This document shows, piece by piece, positions 27,887 through 35,524 of a stretch of DNA of 64,000 bases. Below the pieces are notes generated by a model that was given only the letters and a program-made list of their open reading frames with translations, made no database searches and was not told where the DNA came from. The stretch comes from Marinomonas sp. IMCC 4694. Its GTDB lineage: Bacteria > Pseudomonadota > Gammaproteobacteria > Pseudomonadales > Marinomonadaceae. Location of the stretch: contig NZ_VSRV01000001.1 of the NCBI RefSeq assembly GCF_008122525.1, forward strand, positions 1,860,001 to 1,924,000, written 5' to 3'. The translations under genes and the position numbers were made by a program. Position 1 is the first letter of the stretch. Every line of letters starts with the position of its first letter.

Positions 27887-27935
27887 AACCTATTTGTAAG
27901 TTGTAATTAAATCACAACTTACAAATAGGTTATGT
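27883..27935. repeat. Perfect 22-bp inverted repeat over the tnsA start
   Basis: Arms 27883-27904 and 27914-27935 are perfect complements with a 9-bp A/T-rich spacer. One arm covers the tnsA start codon, the other touches the innermost TnsB-type site. It could be an operator for the lost tns operon or an mRNA hairpin; there is no T tract. It is not a CRISPR repeat. Confidence 0.85.
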
Positions 27936-27998
27936 CAGCAAATATTGCAAATTTGACAATTTATGGTTCAAATTTGTCAGCTTATGCTTCAATTTACA
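27929..27998. repeat. Right end of the Tn7-like element with three packed TnsB-type sites
   Basis: Read inward from 27998, TGTAAA is followed by three motif copies with 21-bp spacing: 27971-27992 (strong), 27950-27971 (TTGAACCATAA core) and 27929-27950 (weak, about 14 of 22). The packed arrangement next to the attachment gene matches the right end of Tn7-like elements. Confidence 0.85.
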
Positions 27999-28003
27999 TA
28001 CTA
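27999..28003. repeat. Target site duplication, right copy (TACTA)
   Basis: TACTA directly follows the right transposon end and matches 19171-19175. Confidence 0.85.
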
Positions 28004-28010
28004 AAATAAA

Positions 28011-28123
28011 GGTGGCATCTCTACCAGCCGCACCTCGGCACACGAGTCGACCGCTGTGGCTGCTTCCTTCCGGATCTGACCAGATTAACGGTTTATCGTT
28101 GCGAGGGGACCAGCAGAGACACC
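28011..28123 (-). ncRNA. ffs: Signal recognition particle RNA (4.5S, small bacterial type)
   Basis: The minus strand holds the conserved apical loop core GGTCAG-ATCCGGAAGGAAGCAGCC, followed by TCGTGTGCCGAGGTGCGGCTGG, with ends that pair (GGTG...CACC). The length of about 113 nt is right for the 4.5S RNA that binds Ffh and targets membrane proteins. A consensus promoter lies upstream. Its 3' end is about 8-12 bp from the transposon insertion site. Confidence 0.95.
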
Positions 28124-28153
28124 ATAAAGGAGGCTTGTTGACCTTGGGGCACA

Positions 28154-28181
28154 ATTATACGCAGCCAAGTTGAAATATCAA
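28154..28181 (-). promoter_or_regulatory. Sigma70 promoter of ffs
   Basis: On the minus strand TTGATA (complement of 28176-28181) and TATAAT (complement of 28154-28159) are 16 bp apart. Transcription should start near 28147, leaving a leader of about 24 nt to be removed, as for the E. coli 4.5S precursor. Confidence 0.8.
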
Positions 28182-28321
28182 CCGCCTTTCCTGCGTATTT
28201 TTAAATACTCAAAAAATAGTGTGCTTCTTTTGATTTTCCACTCCTTAAAGCGCTTTTGATGGCTATATCAGTAAATCCATTTGGGATAAGATAATGCGTC
28301 ATTAAAAAATGGGGCAAAAGT

Positions 28322-28738
28322 GTGAGCTTGAAACAGTACGAACATCTGGCCCAAGGCCAAGCATTATCACTCGATACGGTGATTAACCATTTAAAAGCAG
28401 ACGACCATGGTTTGATCGCAGCGATTGCTCAACAGCACGACACCGGTGAAGTGCTGATGTTGGCTTATATGAATGAAAAATCAATTCGCGAAACTTTAGC
28501 GACGGGACAAGTCTGTTATTGGTCTCGCTCTCGCCAAACCTATTGGCGCAAAGGGGAAAGTTCAGGACATCGACAAAGCTTGGTGTCTATGTCATTTGAC
28601 TGTGATGGCGATGCCATTTTAATGCAAGTCGATCAAAAAGGCCCCGCTTGCCATACGAACCGCCGCGATTGCTTTTTCTTTACCGTAGAAAACGACCAAG
28701 TTGTTGTTCGCTCTGCCCCTATCGATGACACAATATAA
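28322..28738 (+). CDS. hisI: Phosphoribosyl-AMP cyclohydrolase
   Basis: The 138-aa protein is the monofunctional HisI, opening the ring of phosphoribosyl-AMP in histidine synthesis. The metal site DCDGD and the zinc ligands in GPACHTNRRDCFF are present, as is VCYWSRSRQTYWRKGESSGH. The proposed start is GTG at 28322; no ATG occurs before the conserved core. No other his gene is nearby. Confidence 0.93.
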   Translation: MSLKQYEHLAQGQALSLDTVINHLKADDHGLIAAIAQQHDTGEVLMLAYMNEKSIRETLATGQVCYWSRSRQTYWRKGESSGHRQSLVSMSFDCDGDAILMQVDQKGPACHTNRRDCFFFTVENDQVVVRSAPIDDTI

Positions 28739-28813
28739 CCATCAATAATGGTGACGTGATTACCAGGCATCGCGTCACTATAAAGCAAAATTAGATTTTA
28801 TTAGGAGAAAACC

Positions 28814-29581
28814 ATGTGTCGTTGGATGGCGTATCAAGGGGATCCAGTTTACCTTGAGTCTTTGTTGTTTGAACAAGAGCATTCATTAATACATCAAAGT
28901 TTAAGCGCTAGAAAGTCAGAAGTGACCGTAAACGCAGATGGTTTTGGTCTAGGCTGGTACGATGAACGAGAAGAGCCTGGCCTGTATCATGAAATCTTAC
29001 CCGCATGGAGTGACAGCAACTTAAAGAGCCTCGCCAGACACATCAAAAGCGGGTTGTTTTTCGCTCATGTCCGAGCGTCTACTGGCACAGAAACAAGCCG
29101 GTCTAATTGCCACCCTTTTAGTTATAAAAATTGGCTGTTCATGCACAACGGTCAAATTGGCGGCTATGATGCCCTTCGTTGGCAATTAGATCGATTAATA
29201 CCAGAGCATTTATACAGTGAGCGCCACGGCGCAACCGATTCTGAACTGATCTTTTTATTGATGATTGCGAACGGATTAGAAACCGACCCGGAGGGAGCCA
29301 TTGCCAACACATTAGCTCAAATTCTTGCCATTATGAAACACAAAAAAATCATAGAGCCATTTCGATTTACTTCTGTTTTTTCGGACGGTGAAGAAATTAT
29401 CGCAGTGCGCTTTTCCAGTGACGCCCAAGCCCCTAGTTTGTATTACAAAGAGTTCGATTCGCACATTGTTATTGGCTCAGAACCATTAGACCATTGCAGT
29501 GACAGCTGGACCTTGGTGCCAGCAGGACATATGGCCAAAATCAAACACCACACTCACACGATCCAACCTTTATTCTGCTAA
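28814..29581 (+). CDS. Class II glutamine amidotransferase, YafJ-like
   Basis: The 255-aa protein begins MCRWMAY, with Cys2 as the N-terminal nucleophile of Ntn-type glutaminases after Met removal. Motifs include ADGFGLGWYDE, FAHVRASTGT, SNCHPFSYKNWLFMHNGQIGG and GATDSELIF. It is a stand-alone glutaminase domain of the YafJ/EgtC-like group with no fused synthetase, and its acceptor is unknown. AGGAGA precedes the start by a normal distance. It is probably cotranscribed with the membrane protein 29 bp downstream. Confidence 0.88.
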   Translation: MCRWMAYQGDPVYLESLLFEQEHSLIHQSLSARKSEVTVNADGFGLGWYDEREEPGLYHEILPAWSDSNLKSLARHIKSGLFFAHVRASTGTETSRSNCHPFSYKNWLFMHNGQIGGYDALRWQLDRLIPEHLYSERHGATDSELIFLLMIANGLETDPEGAIANTLAQILAIMKHKKIIEPFRFTSVFSDGEEIIAVRFSSDAQAPSLYYKEFDSHIVIGSEPLDHCSDSWTLVPAGHMAKIKHHTHTIQPLFC

Positions 29582-29610
29582 ATTTTCATGGCGTAAGGAT
29601 CATTAAGCCA

Positions 29611-30885
29611 ATGAATACCATCAAAAAATACACCGGCTGGCTGGTGCTTGGCACCCTGCTTTTTTACCTCGCCTCCGTGGCTCAGGTTATGTCTGTCTTG
29701 CTTCCGACATTGTTTGCATGGATAGCCAACATCGCTATGTGGCATACACTTGCTCCTAGCGCGAAACGTCAAGTTACTTGGTTAATGGGAATCGGTTTGT
29801 TGGCGCTGTTATTTGGAATGTTAAAAGGCGTGTGGATGTCGTGGCAACAAGTATTCGCGGTAAATCTTCCTATGCTGGCGATGTTTGTTGCCGTGTCTTT
29901 TTTGGATTTAACCAATTCAACAGATGAAAAACGCCCACTTCCAAAAGGGCTCAGTGCTATTTTCAACACAGCCATTGGCGTTCAAGTGCTAGGCGCAGTG
30001 ATCAATCTGTCTGTTATCATGGTGTTTGCAGATCGCATGAAAGGCTCACGGCCATTAACCTCAACACAGCAATTTATTCTGACGCGCAACTTCGCAGCGG
30101 CCGCTTGGTGGTCACCGTTTTTTGTTGCTACCGGAATAGCACTGATTTATGCGCCCGGCATGCAATGGCAAAAAACACTGATCCCTGGTCTTGCCATGGG
30201 GGTCGTTGCTATTATTTTTTCGACAATCGATGCGTATAGACATACCAATAAGCGAGCTGAAAACGAATTCAAGGGCTACCCTATTCGTCGGGAAAGTCTT
30301 TTTATTCCCTTATTTCTGGCTTTATCCGTGATCCTTTTTCACTTTATCTGGCCAGAAGTCAGTATTTTAATACTTATTTGCGTGCTAGCGCCTTGTGCCA
30401 CAATATTGCTCATGCGCACACCGTCACGGCTAACCAGCTTACGACATTTCGTTGATCATAAGCTGCCACAAATCGGCAGCCAATTTGCTTTGTTTTTGGC
30501 CGCCGGTATTTTTTCAAACGGCGTCAGTGCGCTTATTCTCAGTTACCCTGAGTGGTTTAATTTAAACAATTTCACTTTTAACCCTGCGCTATTCTCTATC
30601 ACACTCGCCACTATGATCTTATTGGGCCTTGTTGGGGTGCATCCTGTGGTTAGCGTGGCCATAGCCAGCCCCATGTTGCTCCCCCTTGACCCTGACCCTA
30701 CCCAGCTCGGCTTCCTGTTTCTTAGCGCTTGGGCCATTTCCGCCGGCAGTAGCGGGCTTACTGGTCTGGGATTACTAATGACCAGTCGCTATCAGATACC
30801 CACCAAAACCATCGTTTCAAACAGCGCGTCTTATGCTGTATTTATGTGGCTGCTTTGCTCTTTAGTGAATGGTTTCTATTGGTAA
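29611..30885 (+). CDS. Polytopic membrane protein, possible transporter
   Basis: The 424-aa product has some ten to twelve hydrophobic helices, short basic loops (KRPLPKG, YRHTNKRAENEFKGYPIRRES) and a Gly/Ser-rich membrane stretch near the C terminus (WAISAGSSGLTGLGLLMTSRY) that looks like a substrate path. LVGVHPVVSVAIASPMLLPL recalls proteins of the ion-transporter/tricarboxylate type superfamilies. I do not recognise the exact family. TAAGGA lies upstream of the ATG. Confidence 0.6.
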   Translation: MNTIKKYTGWLVLGTLLFYLASVAQVMSVLLPTLFAWIANIAMWHTLAPSAKRQVTWLMGIGLLALLFGMLKGVWMSWQQVFAVNLPMLAMFVAVSFLDLTNSTDEKRPLPKGLSAIFNTAIGVQVLGAVINLSVIMVFADRMKGSRPLTSTQQFILTRNFAAAAWWSPFFVATGIALIYAPGMQWQKTLIPGLAMGVVAIIFSTIDAYRHTNKRAENEFKGYPIRRESLFIPLFLALSVILFHFIWPEVSILILICVLAPCATILLMRTPSRLTSLRHFVDHKLPQIGSQFALFLAAGIFSNGVSALILSYPEWFNLNNFTFNPALFSITLATMILLGLVGVHPVVSVAIASPMLLPLDPDPTQLGFLFLSAWAISAGSSGLTGLGLLMTSRYQIPTKTIVSNSASYAVFMWLLCSLVNGFYW

Positions 30886-31102
30886 GAATGCACAGACTAT
30901 GATTTTGTATTGAAATACGTACACTCAAAGCCACTTACCTCAGCACGGAGCGACATGGCTTTCTTGGACGAGGCCCTCTTTACATCACGAATGAAATGAA
31001 TAATAAGGCCAAAAACACTAAAACGCCTGAACATACAAACAAAAATCGTATAACATTCGACATTAAAGCAAGGACTAACCAGTCATAATAAAGAGGTGTT
31101 TA

Positions 31103-31300
31103 ATGAGTCAACTCATGGAAAAAGATATTTCTTGTCCGTATTGTGGCGAAAGTATAGAAGTTATCATAGAAATGCTCGAAGATAGCCAAGAATACATAGA
31201 AGATTGCCAAGTCTGCTGTCGGCCTATTGTATTTACCATTGATGTTGCCTTTGACGGCTCGCAGACTGTTTATGTACGGTCAGAAAATGAAACCTATTAA
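31103..31300 (+). CDS. CPXCG-motif cysteine-rich small protein
   Basis: The 65-aa protein has two cysteine pairs, CPYCG near the N terminus and CQVCC about 30 residues later, forming a likely zinc-ribbon. The rest is acidic (EVIIEMLEDSQEYIEDC). It matches the small CPXCG family of unknown function found in many gammaproteobacteria. It has a GAGGTG ribosome binding site. Confidence 0.85.
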   Translation: MSQLMEKDISCPYCGESIEVIIEMLEDSQEYIEDCQVCCRPIVFTIDVAFDGSQTVYVRSENETY

Positions 31301-31354
31301 TTGGTGGCCTCGCTACAGGCAACCAATTTGAGCATTCACCCATTAGGCGATCCC

Positions 31355-33211
31355 ATGCACCCAGCTCAAAAACAGAATACCATCCACCCCATTTATTACG
31401 GTGTTATTCTGTGCCTTTTAAATATGGTGTTAGTGTCTGTTGTCTACGCTGAAGAGAGTCAGGCTTCGTTCGAGCGCTTAACCACAGCAGCCGAATCAAA
31501 CGATGATCGCCTTGTGAATGAGCTCTTACCCGTTGTCATTTCAAATTCAGACACCTTATCAGAGCCGAATTACACCGACGTAAGCGCAAAAACCAGCGTA
31601 TTATTACGCACCAATAAACAGCACGAGGCCGTCACTATAGCGGCAAACTACCTCAATAGCGATGCCGCTCAAATGATACAACAGGCGGTGCGTTATCGAT
31701 GGATGATGATCATGAGTTATGACTTGATGTTCTTTACTGAATTCGCTGCTGCTCGCGATATGATCGAGCAAGAATTGGATTCCATCAAGGCATGGACCCC
31801 CATAACAAAAGACAGCAAAGTCACTCAAGCGAATCTATATCATATTTACGGACAGCTTTTAGTGCGCCAAAAACGTGTCGCCGAAGCGTTGCCTTACTTT
31901 TATCAGGCAGAACACTGGTTCAAAGACATAGACAAAAATCACCCTTCAATTTTTGTTATTAATATTCTTTTAGGGGAAGCTTTTTTGCACGCCCGCAGTT
32001 ATGAACAAGCCGAAGAATTTGCCCGCAAAGCCCTTAAAACCATTCCTGCAGGACGAGTCGATGCCATTAGCTATTTATATGCGATTCTGGCGGCGGCAGT
32101 GGATCGCCAAAAAAGACCACAAGACGCGATGCAGATCATTTCGACCTATTTAGCGAATCCTGTGGACCCTAGACGCGACTATTTTTTGTATTTTTCTCTG
32201 GTTCATATTGATGTTTTGCGTCATTTAGAACAATTTGAGCCGGCGTTAGCGCTGGCCAAAGAAACCTATCTGCTCGCTCAGCAAGTCGGTAATAAAGACT
32301 ATTTAAAAGACGCTAAACGACAACTGGGCTTTTTACAGGCCTATTTTAACAACATGACAGAGGCAGAGAACTTACTGCAAGAGGCGATTAATTCCCCTTC
32401 TGGTATCCGCCAAGCCAACCCACCTCAAGCCTATTTAGACTATGTGGAAGTGCTTGAGCAACTGGGCAACAATAAGAGCGCTTTGGACTATTATCGTCGT
32501 TACCATAACGCTTATGTTGAAGAGTTTAAGCGCATCAACCAAATCGCCATTGCCAATTTAGAATATCAACAAGAGAATCAGCGCCTTGAGCAACAACAGG
32601 CACTGTCTGTCGCTCAGCTTGCATTGGCAAAAGCCAATGAGAATAGAGCGCTCCTACAGACTCGGGCGTTGATGTGGGCAGCTTTAATTCTTACGCTCAT
32701 CGCGACAGCTGTTTTTGTTATGTGGCTGCAATTACGCAGTAAAAGCCGCCAACTGCATATCATGGCGGTAGAAGATCAGCTCACCAAATTAGGCAACCGA
32801 CACGCCTTTCTTCAGGCGCTAGACAAACCTGATTATACGGTATTGGTTATTGCCGATATCGATGGCTTAAAATATTACAATGACCGTTACGGACACCAGA
32901 AAGGTGACGAGTTGATAAAGCAGTACGCTCAACAATTAAAACAGCGGTTAGAGTCTGTTGACGCAGGCGTATTCAGAATTGGCGGAGATGAATTTGCCAT
33001 TCTGATGGCGCACAGCATATCAACAGCTCAGATCGACGAGTGGATGAAAAAAACCGTAGTACAAACACAACGGGCAGGCTTTCCATCGATAGACGCAAGC
33101 TACGGTATTGCGAAACGCAGCGAAGCCACTAAAGATCATGACTGGATTTCACTGGCAGACCAACGCATGTACGCCATGAAAGAAATGAACAAGCAAACCG
33201 CCAGCACCTAA
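31355..33211 (+). CDS. Membrane-bound diguanylate cyclase with TPR sensor region
   Basis: The 618-aa protein starts with a signal peptide/hydrophobic helix (YYGVILCLLNMVLVSVVYA), followed by a ~370-residue periplasmic region of helical TPR-type repeats (QANLYHIYGQLLVRQKRVAEALPYFYQAE and similar), a coiled coil, a membrane helix (LMWAALILTLIATAVFVMWL) and a C-terminal GGDEF domain with intact GGDEF in VFRIGGDEFAILM. It should make c-di-GMP in response to a periplasmic signal. The ATG at 31355 is chosen because AGGCGA precedes it; the longer frame starts directly after the previous stop codon without a binding site. Confidence 0.88.
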   Translation: MHPAQKQNTIHPIYYGVILCLLNMVLVSVVYAEESQASFERLTTAAESNDDRLVNELLPVVISNSDTLSEPNYTDVSAKTSVLLRTNKQHEAVTIAANYLNSDAAQMIQQAVRYRWMMIMSYDLMFFTEFAAARDMIEQELDSIKAWTPITKDSKVTQANLYHIYGQLLVRQKRVAEALPYFYQAEHWFKDIDKNHPSIFVINILLGEAFLHARSYEQAEEFARKALKTIPAGRVDAISYLYAILAAAVDRQKRPQDAMQIISTYLANPVDPRRDYFLYFSLVHIDVLRHLEQFEPALALAKETYLLAQQVGNKDYLKDAKRQLGFLQAYFNNMTEAENLLQEAINSPSGIRQANPPQAYLDYVEVLEQLGNNKSALDYYRRYHNAYVEEFKRINQIAIANLEYQQENQRLEQQQALSVAQLALAKANENRALLQTRALMWAALILTLIATAVFVMWLQLRSKSRQLHIMAVEDQLTKLGNRHAFLQALDKPDYTVLVIADIDGLKYYNDRYGHQKGDELIKQYAQQLKQRLESVDAGVFRIGGDEFAILMAHSISTAQIDEWMKKTVVQTQRAGFPSIDASYGIAKRSEATKDHDWISLADQRMYAMKEMNKQTAST

Positions 33212-33558
33212 AATCAAAATTATTCACAATTCGCCCCTATTACTGAGGGCGAATTCCTGCAGGGTCGCCACCACCAGGCGCCAATGCATGACGCATAATC
33301 AGCCGCGCTCATCCTTCACGCCATGCTTTCCAAGCGGAATCATTCGCATTACTGGCGAACGACAATCCACAACACAAAACGCCAATACACCATTTCATTT
33401 ATAATGTGATTCTTAACGATTCCCACAACGATTCTGTATGAATGAATGGTACGCAGCCTATAGTCAACAGGTTCAAAAATACGCACAATATTGGCATCGA
33501 TCCATTTTGAGGTCGAATCCTGTACACTGTTAAAAACAATCTTAATAAGAGAATTTTT
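33212..33558. other. Intergenic stretch with one hairpin
   Basis: A 9-bp perfect inverted repeat, AATTCGCCC/GGGCGAATT (33228-33236 and 33247-33255), follows the GGDEF gene but lacks a T tract. The rest has no recognisable gene or RNA. Confidence 0.4.
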
Positions 33559-34419
33559 ATGATCAGCATTGGTTTTTTAGGCTTGGGAATAATGGGTAGT
33601 GCGATGGCAAAAAATCTGCTTCAGGCAGGTTTCGATGTTACGGTTTGGAATCGTACTCCAGAGAAATGCGCCGCATTCGTCGCTATTGGCGCACATCACG
33701 GCGCTTCACCAAAAGCGGTGGCAGCTCATTGTGACATCACCTTTGCCATTGTGTCCGACCCAGCGGCGGCACTGGCATTGTGTCAAGGCGAAGAAGGCGT
33801 AGTCGCGGGTATCGGTGAAGGTCGAGGGTATGTTGATATGTCCACCGTGGATGACACAACGTCTAAAACCATTGCCCAGGCTATTACTCAAGCGGGAGGA
33901 CGTTTTTTAGAAGCGCCAGTCTCTGGAACCAAAAAGCCTGCAGAAGATGGCACCTTAATTATCTTGGCAGCGGGCGACAAATCGCTCTACGACGAAGCGT
34001 CTCACGCCTTTGGTGCTATGGGAAAAATGTCACCGTATCTAGGTGACATTGGACAAGGTGCGAACATGAAATTGGTCGTAAATATGATGATGGGGGGTAT
34101 GCTCAATATTTTTAGTGAAGGTATGTCACTGGGGCAAAAAGCCGGCCTAGATGGTAATCAAATCCTAGCGATTATTGCCGCTGGCGCTATGGCCAACCCT
34201 ATGTTCAAAGGTAAGGGGGCTATGTTATTAAATGACGACTACACCACCAGCTTTCCACTTAAGCACATGCAAAAAGACATGCGCCTAGCGATTGCTCTGG
34301 GTGACCAGCTTCAACAACCGCTCCCTAACGCCGCCGCCGCAAATGAGACCTTTAAGCTCGCCATTAAACAAGGCTTTGCAGATGAAGACATCGCCGCTGT
34401 TCATAAAGTGATCCGATAA
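33559..34419 (+). CDS. NAD(P)-dependent beta-hydroxyacid dehydrogenase, glyoxylate/succinic semialdehyde reductase type
   Basis: The 286-aa enzyme has an N-terminal Rossmann motif GFLGLGIMGSAMAKNL with an Arg after the second strand (VWNRTPEKC), favouring NADPH. The substrate loop EAPVSGTKKPAEDGTLIILAAGD is close to that of plant GLYR-type reductases, and the catalytic Lys is in GANMKLVVNMMMG. It likely reduces glyoxylate and succinic semialdehyde. 3-Hydroxyisobutyrate or tartronate semialdehyde are alternatives in the family. It is a single-gene unit. Confidence 0.87.
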   Translation: MISIGFLGLGIMGSAMAKNLLQAGFDVTVWNRTPEKCAAFVAIGAHHGASPKAVAAHCDITFAIVSDPAAALALCQGEEGVVAGIGEGRGYVDMSTVDDTTSKTIAQAITQAGGRFLEAPVSGTKKPAEDGTLIILAAGDKSLYDEASHAFGAMGKMSPYLGDIGQGANMKLVVNMMMGGMLNIFSEGMSLGQKAGLDGNQILAIIAAGAMANPMFKGKGAMLLNDDYTTSFPLKHMQKDMRLAIALGDQLQQPLPNAAAANETFKLAIKQGFADEDIAAVHKVIR

Positions 34420-34773
34420 CGTTTCAGCGGTCACCGTCACATCACGGCGGTTTTGGCTATTGGCTATAAATTGCCTTCGTCAAAACCGCCTACATTTTCA
34501 TCGTCATTTTTTCGTAAACTTCTGATTATTTCAGACGGCAATACGTGCTTTTGGTAATCGTTTTTCAATTCGTAACGATAAACCACGCAGACTCAGCAAC
34601 ACCAAGATAAGAGATACACACAAGACACAGAAAAGCTCAAACTTAGGCTCCGTTCCTACTTCGTTTTACTGAAAAGAAACAGTCGACCATGCTTACTTAC
34701 CCCCTTTTAATGCAAAATTTTGGCATAAAAAAGCCCCGCTGTGCGAGGCCTCTCCTAGGAATACATAAACAAA
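34420..34773. other. Intergenic region with a long inverted repeat and a small gene remnant
   Basis: GGCGGTTTTG (34446-34455) pairs with 34481-34490 with a 25-bp loop. On the minus strand a frame without a start (34531-34665) reads like the C-terminal end of a membrane permease (FELFCVLCVSLILVLLSLRG then LSLRIEKRLPKARIAV). The hpf terminator lies at 34727-34751. Confidence 0.35.
34727..34751 (-). terminator. Rho-independent terminator of hpf
   Basis: On the minus strand a GC-rich stem (GCCTCGC/GCGGGGC) is followed by six T residues, about 23 bp after the hpf stop. Confidence 0.8.
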
Positions 34774-35166
34774 CTAGATCACTTCTCGCTCTACAAGCTC
34801 ATCAAATTCAGCTTGCATCTGACGCTCAACCGGGCTTTCTACGTCCTTAGCGTTAAGATGGTGTTGACGACCTGAGTGTTTTGCTTTGTGTTTGATTAGC
34901 TGCTTTTCTAATTTCCCTACTAACAGATCAAGGGCTGGTTTAAGTTGTTTGTCTGTGTTCACTGTTGCAAAAAGATCATGACCAGGAATATGAACACTGG
35001 CTTCAACAATTAATTCATGAATCTCATGCTTCTCTGTATTGAGTACTACGTTAATGGTGGTGATCGTATTGTTAATACGTGACAAGTGATCCATTTTTTC
35101 TTTAACGAGTTCTTGTACTTCTTCACCAGATTGGACGTGGTGACCACTAATATTCAATGTATACAT
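34774..35166 (-). CDS. hpf: Ribosome hibernation-promoting factor, HPF/YfiA family
   Basis: The 130-aa protein starts MYTLNISGHHVQSGEEVQELVKEKM and continues with the S30AE-type beta-alpha-beta fold, with the conserved ADHPGHDLFA-like stretch EASVHIPGHDLFATVNTD and KLEKQLIKHKAKH. It binds the small ribosomal subunit in stationary phase and stabilises inactive ribosomes. The tail is longer than in E. coli HPF but lacks the full dimerisation domain of the long type. It stands alone with its own terminator. Confidence 0.9.
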   Translation of the reverse strand: MYTLNISGHHVQSGEEVQELVKEKMDHLSRINNTITTINVVLNTEKHEIHELIVEASVHIPGHDLFATVNTDKQLKPALDLLVGKLEKQLIKHKAKHSGRQHHLNAKDVESPVERQMQAEFDELVEREVI

Positions 35167-35470
35167 AGAGAATTTCCTTCTGTTTTTGTCAGATGTTTAA
35201 TAACTTACTTTCCGTTCCTCCTCTGCTAGCCTTACTTATAATCTATGGTTGATTTACACCAATTTCAATCCCTATCGCGTAATTCTTTTTATGCAAATAA
35301 AAAATCTATAAAATTTTGTAATTCTCAAATTAATAGGCTTTTTAAATTACTTACATATCAATGTCATACCATTGAAAATCAGTATAAATTTCCATTTCCT
35401 TCACCTTAAAAATAGGCACTTTTTGCACCTATAGCAAGCATTAATTTGAATATAATGAATTATTAAAAAC
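35167..35470. other. A/T-rich intergenic region
   Basis: About 300 bp upstream of hpf hold no gene. The sequence is very A/T-rich and presumably contains the hpf promoter, but I cannot assign boxes with confidence. Confidence 0.4.
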
Positions 35471-35503
35471 AAAAAAAAGCATCAGCCGATGACCGATGCT
35501 TTT
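35471..35503 (-). terminator. Rho-independent terminator of asd
   Basis: On the minus strand AAAAGCATC pairs with GATGCTTTT around an 11-base loop and is followed by more T residues, 22 bp after the asd stop. Confidence 0.8.
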
Positions 35504-35524
35504 AGTAGACCCAATACGGACCGC

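Larger units (their letters stand above)
19176..27998. mobile_element. Tn7-like transposon derivative carrying copper/silver resistance, inserted 3' of ffs
   Basis: The 8,823-bp element has 28-bp terminal inverted repeats of form TGTNNATTGAAGCATAA, then two variable bases, then TGACAAATT (24 of 28 positions identical between 19176-19203 and the complement of 27971-27998). Each end carries three copies of a 22-bp motif as expected for TnsB binding. A perfect 5-bp duplication TACTA flanks it. The compact end lies about 12 bp from the 3' end of the SRP RNA gene, a known attachment site of Tn7-like elements. A tnsA remnant lies inside that end, reading inward as in intact elements. No tnsB, tnsC, tniQ, tnsD or cas gene remains, so it cannot move by itself. 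Confidence 0.9.

Noticed and set aside
27929..27998. End repeats as IS21-type ends of elements lying outside the copper cassette
   Set aside because: The motif also contains TGTCA reading the other way, but only the outer ends 19176 and 27998 give matching 28-bp termini with a perfect TACTA duplication, and the tnsA remnant lies inside them.
27883..27998. CRISPR repeats near the right transposon end
   Set aside because: The repeats are 21-22 bp, directly adjacent without spacers, and match the other transposon end; the palindrome is a single dyad. No cas gene is in the window.
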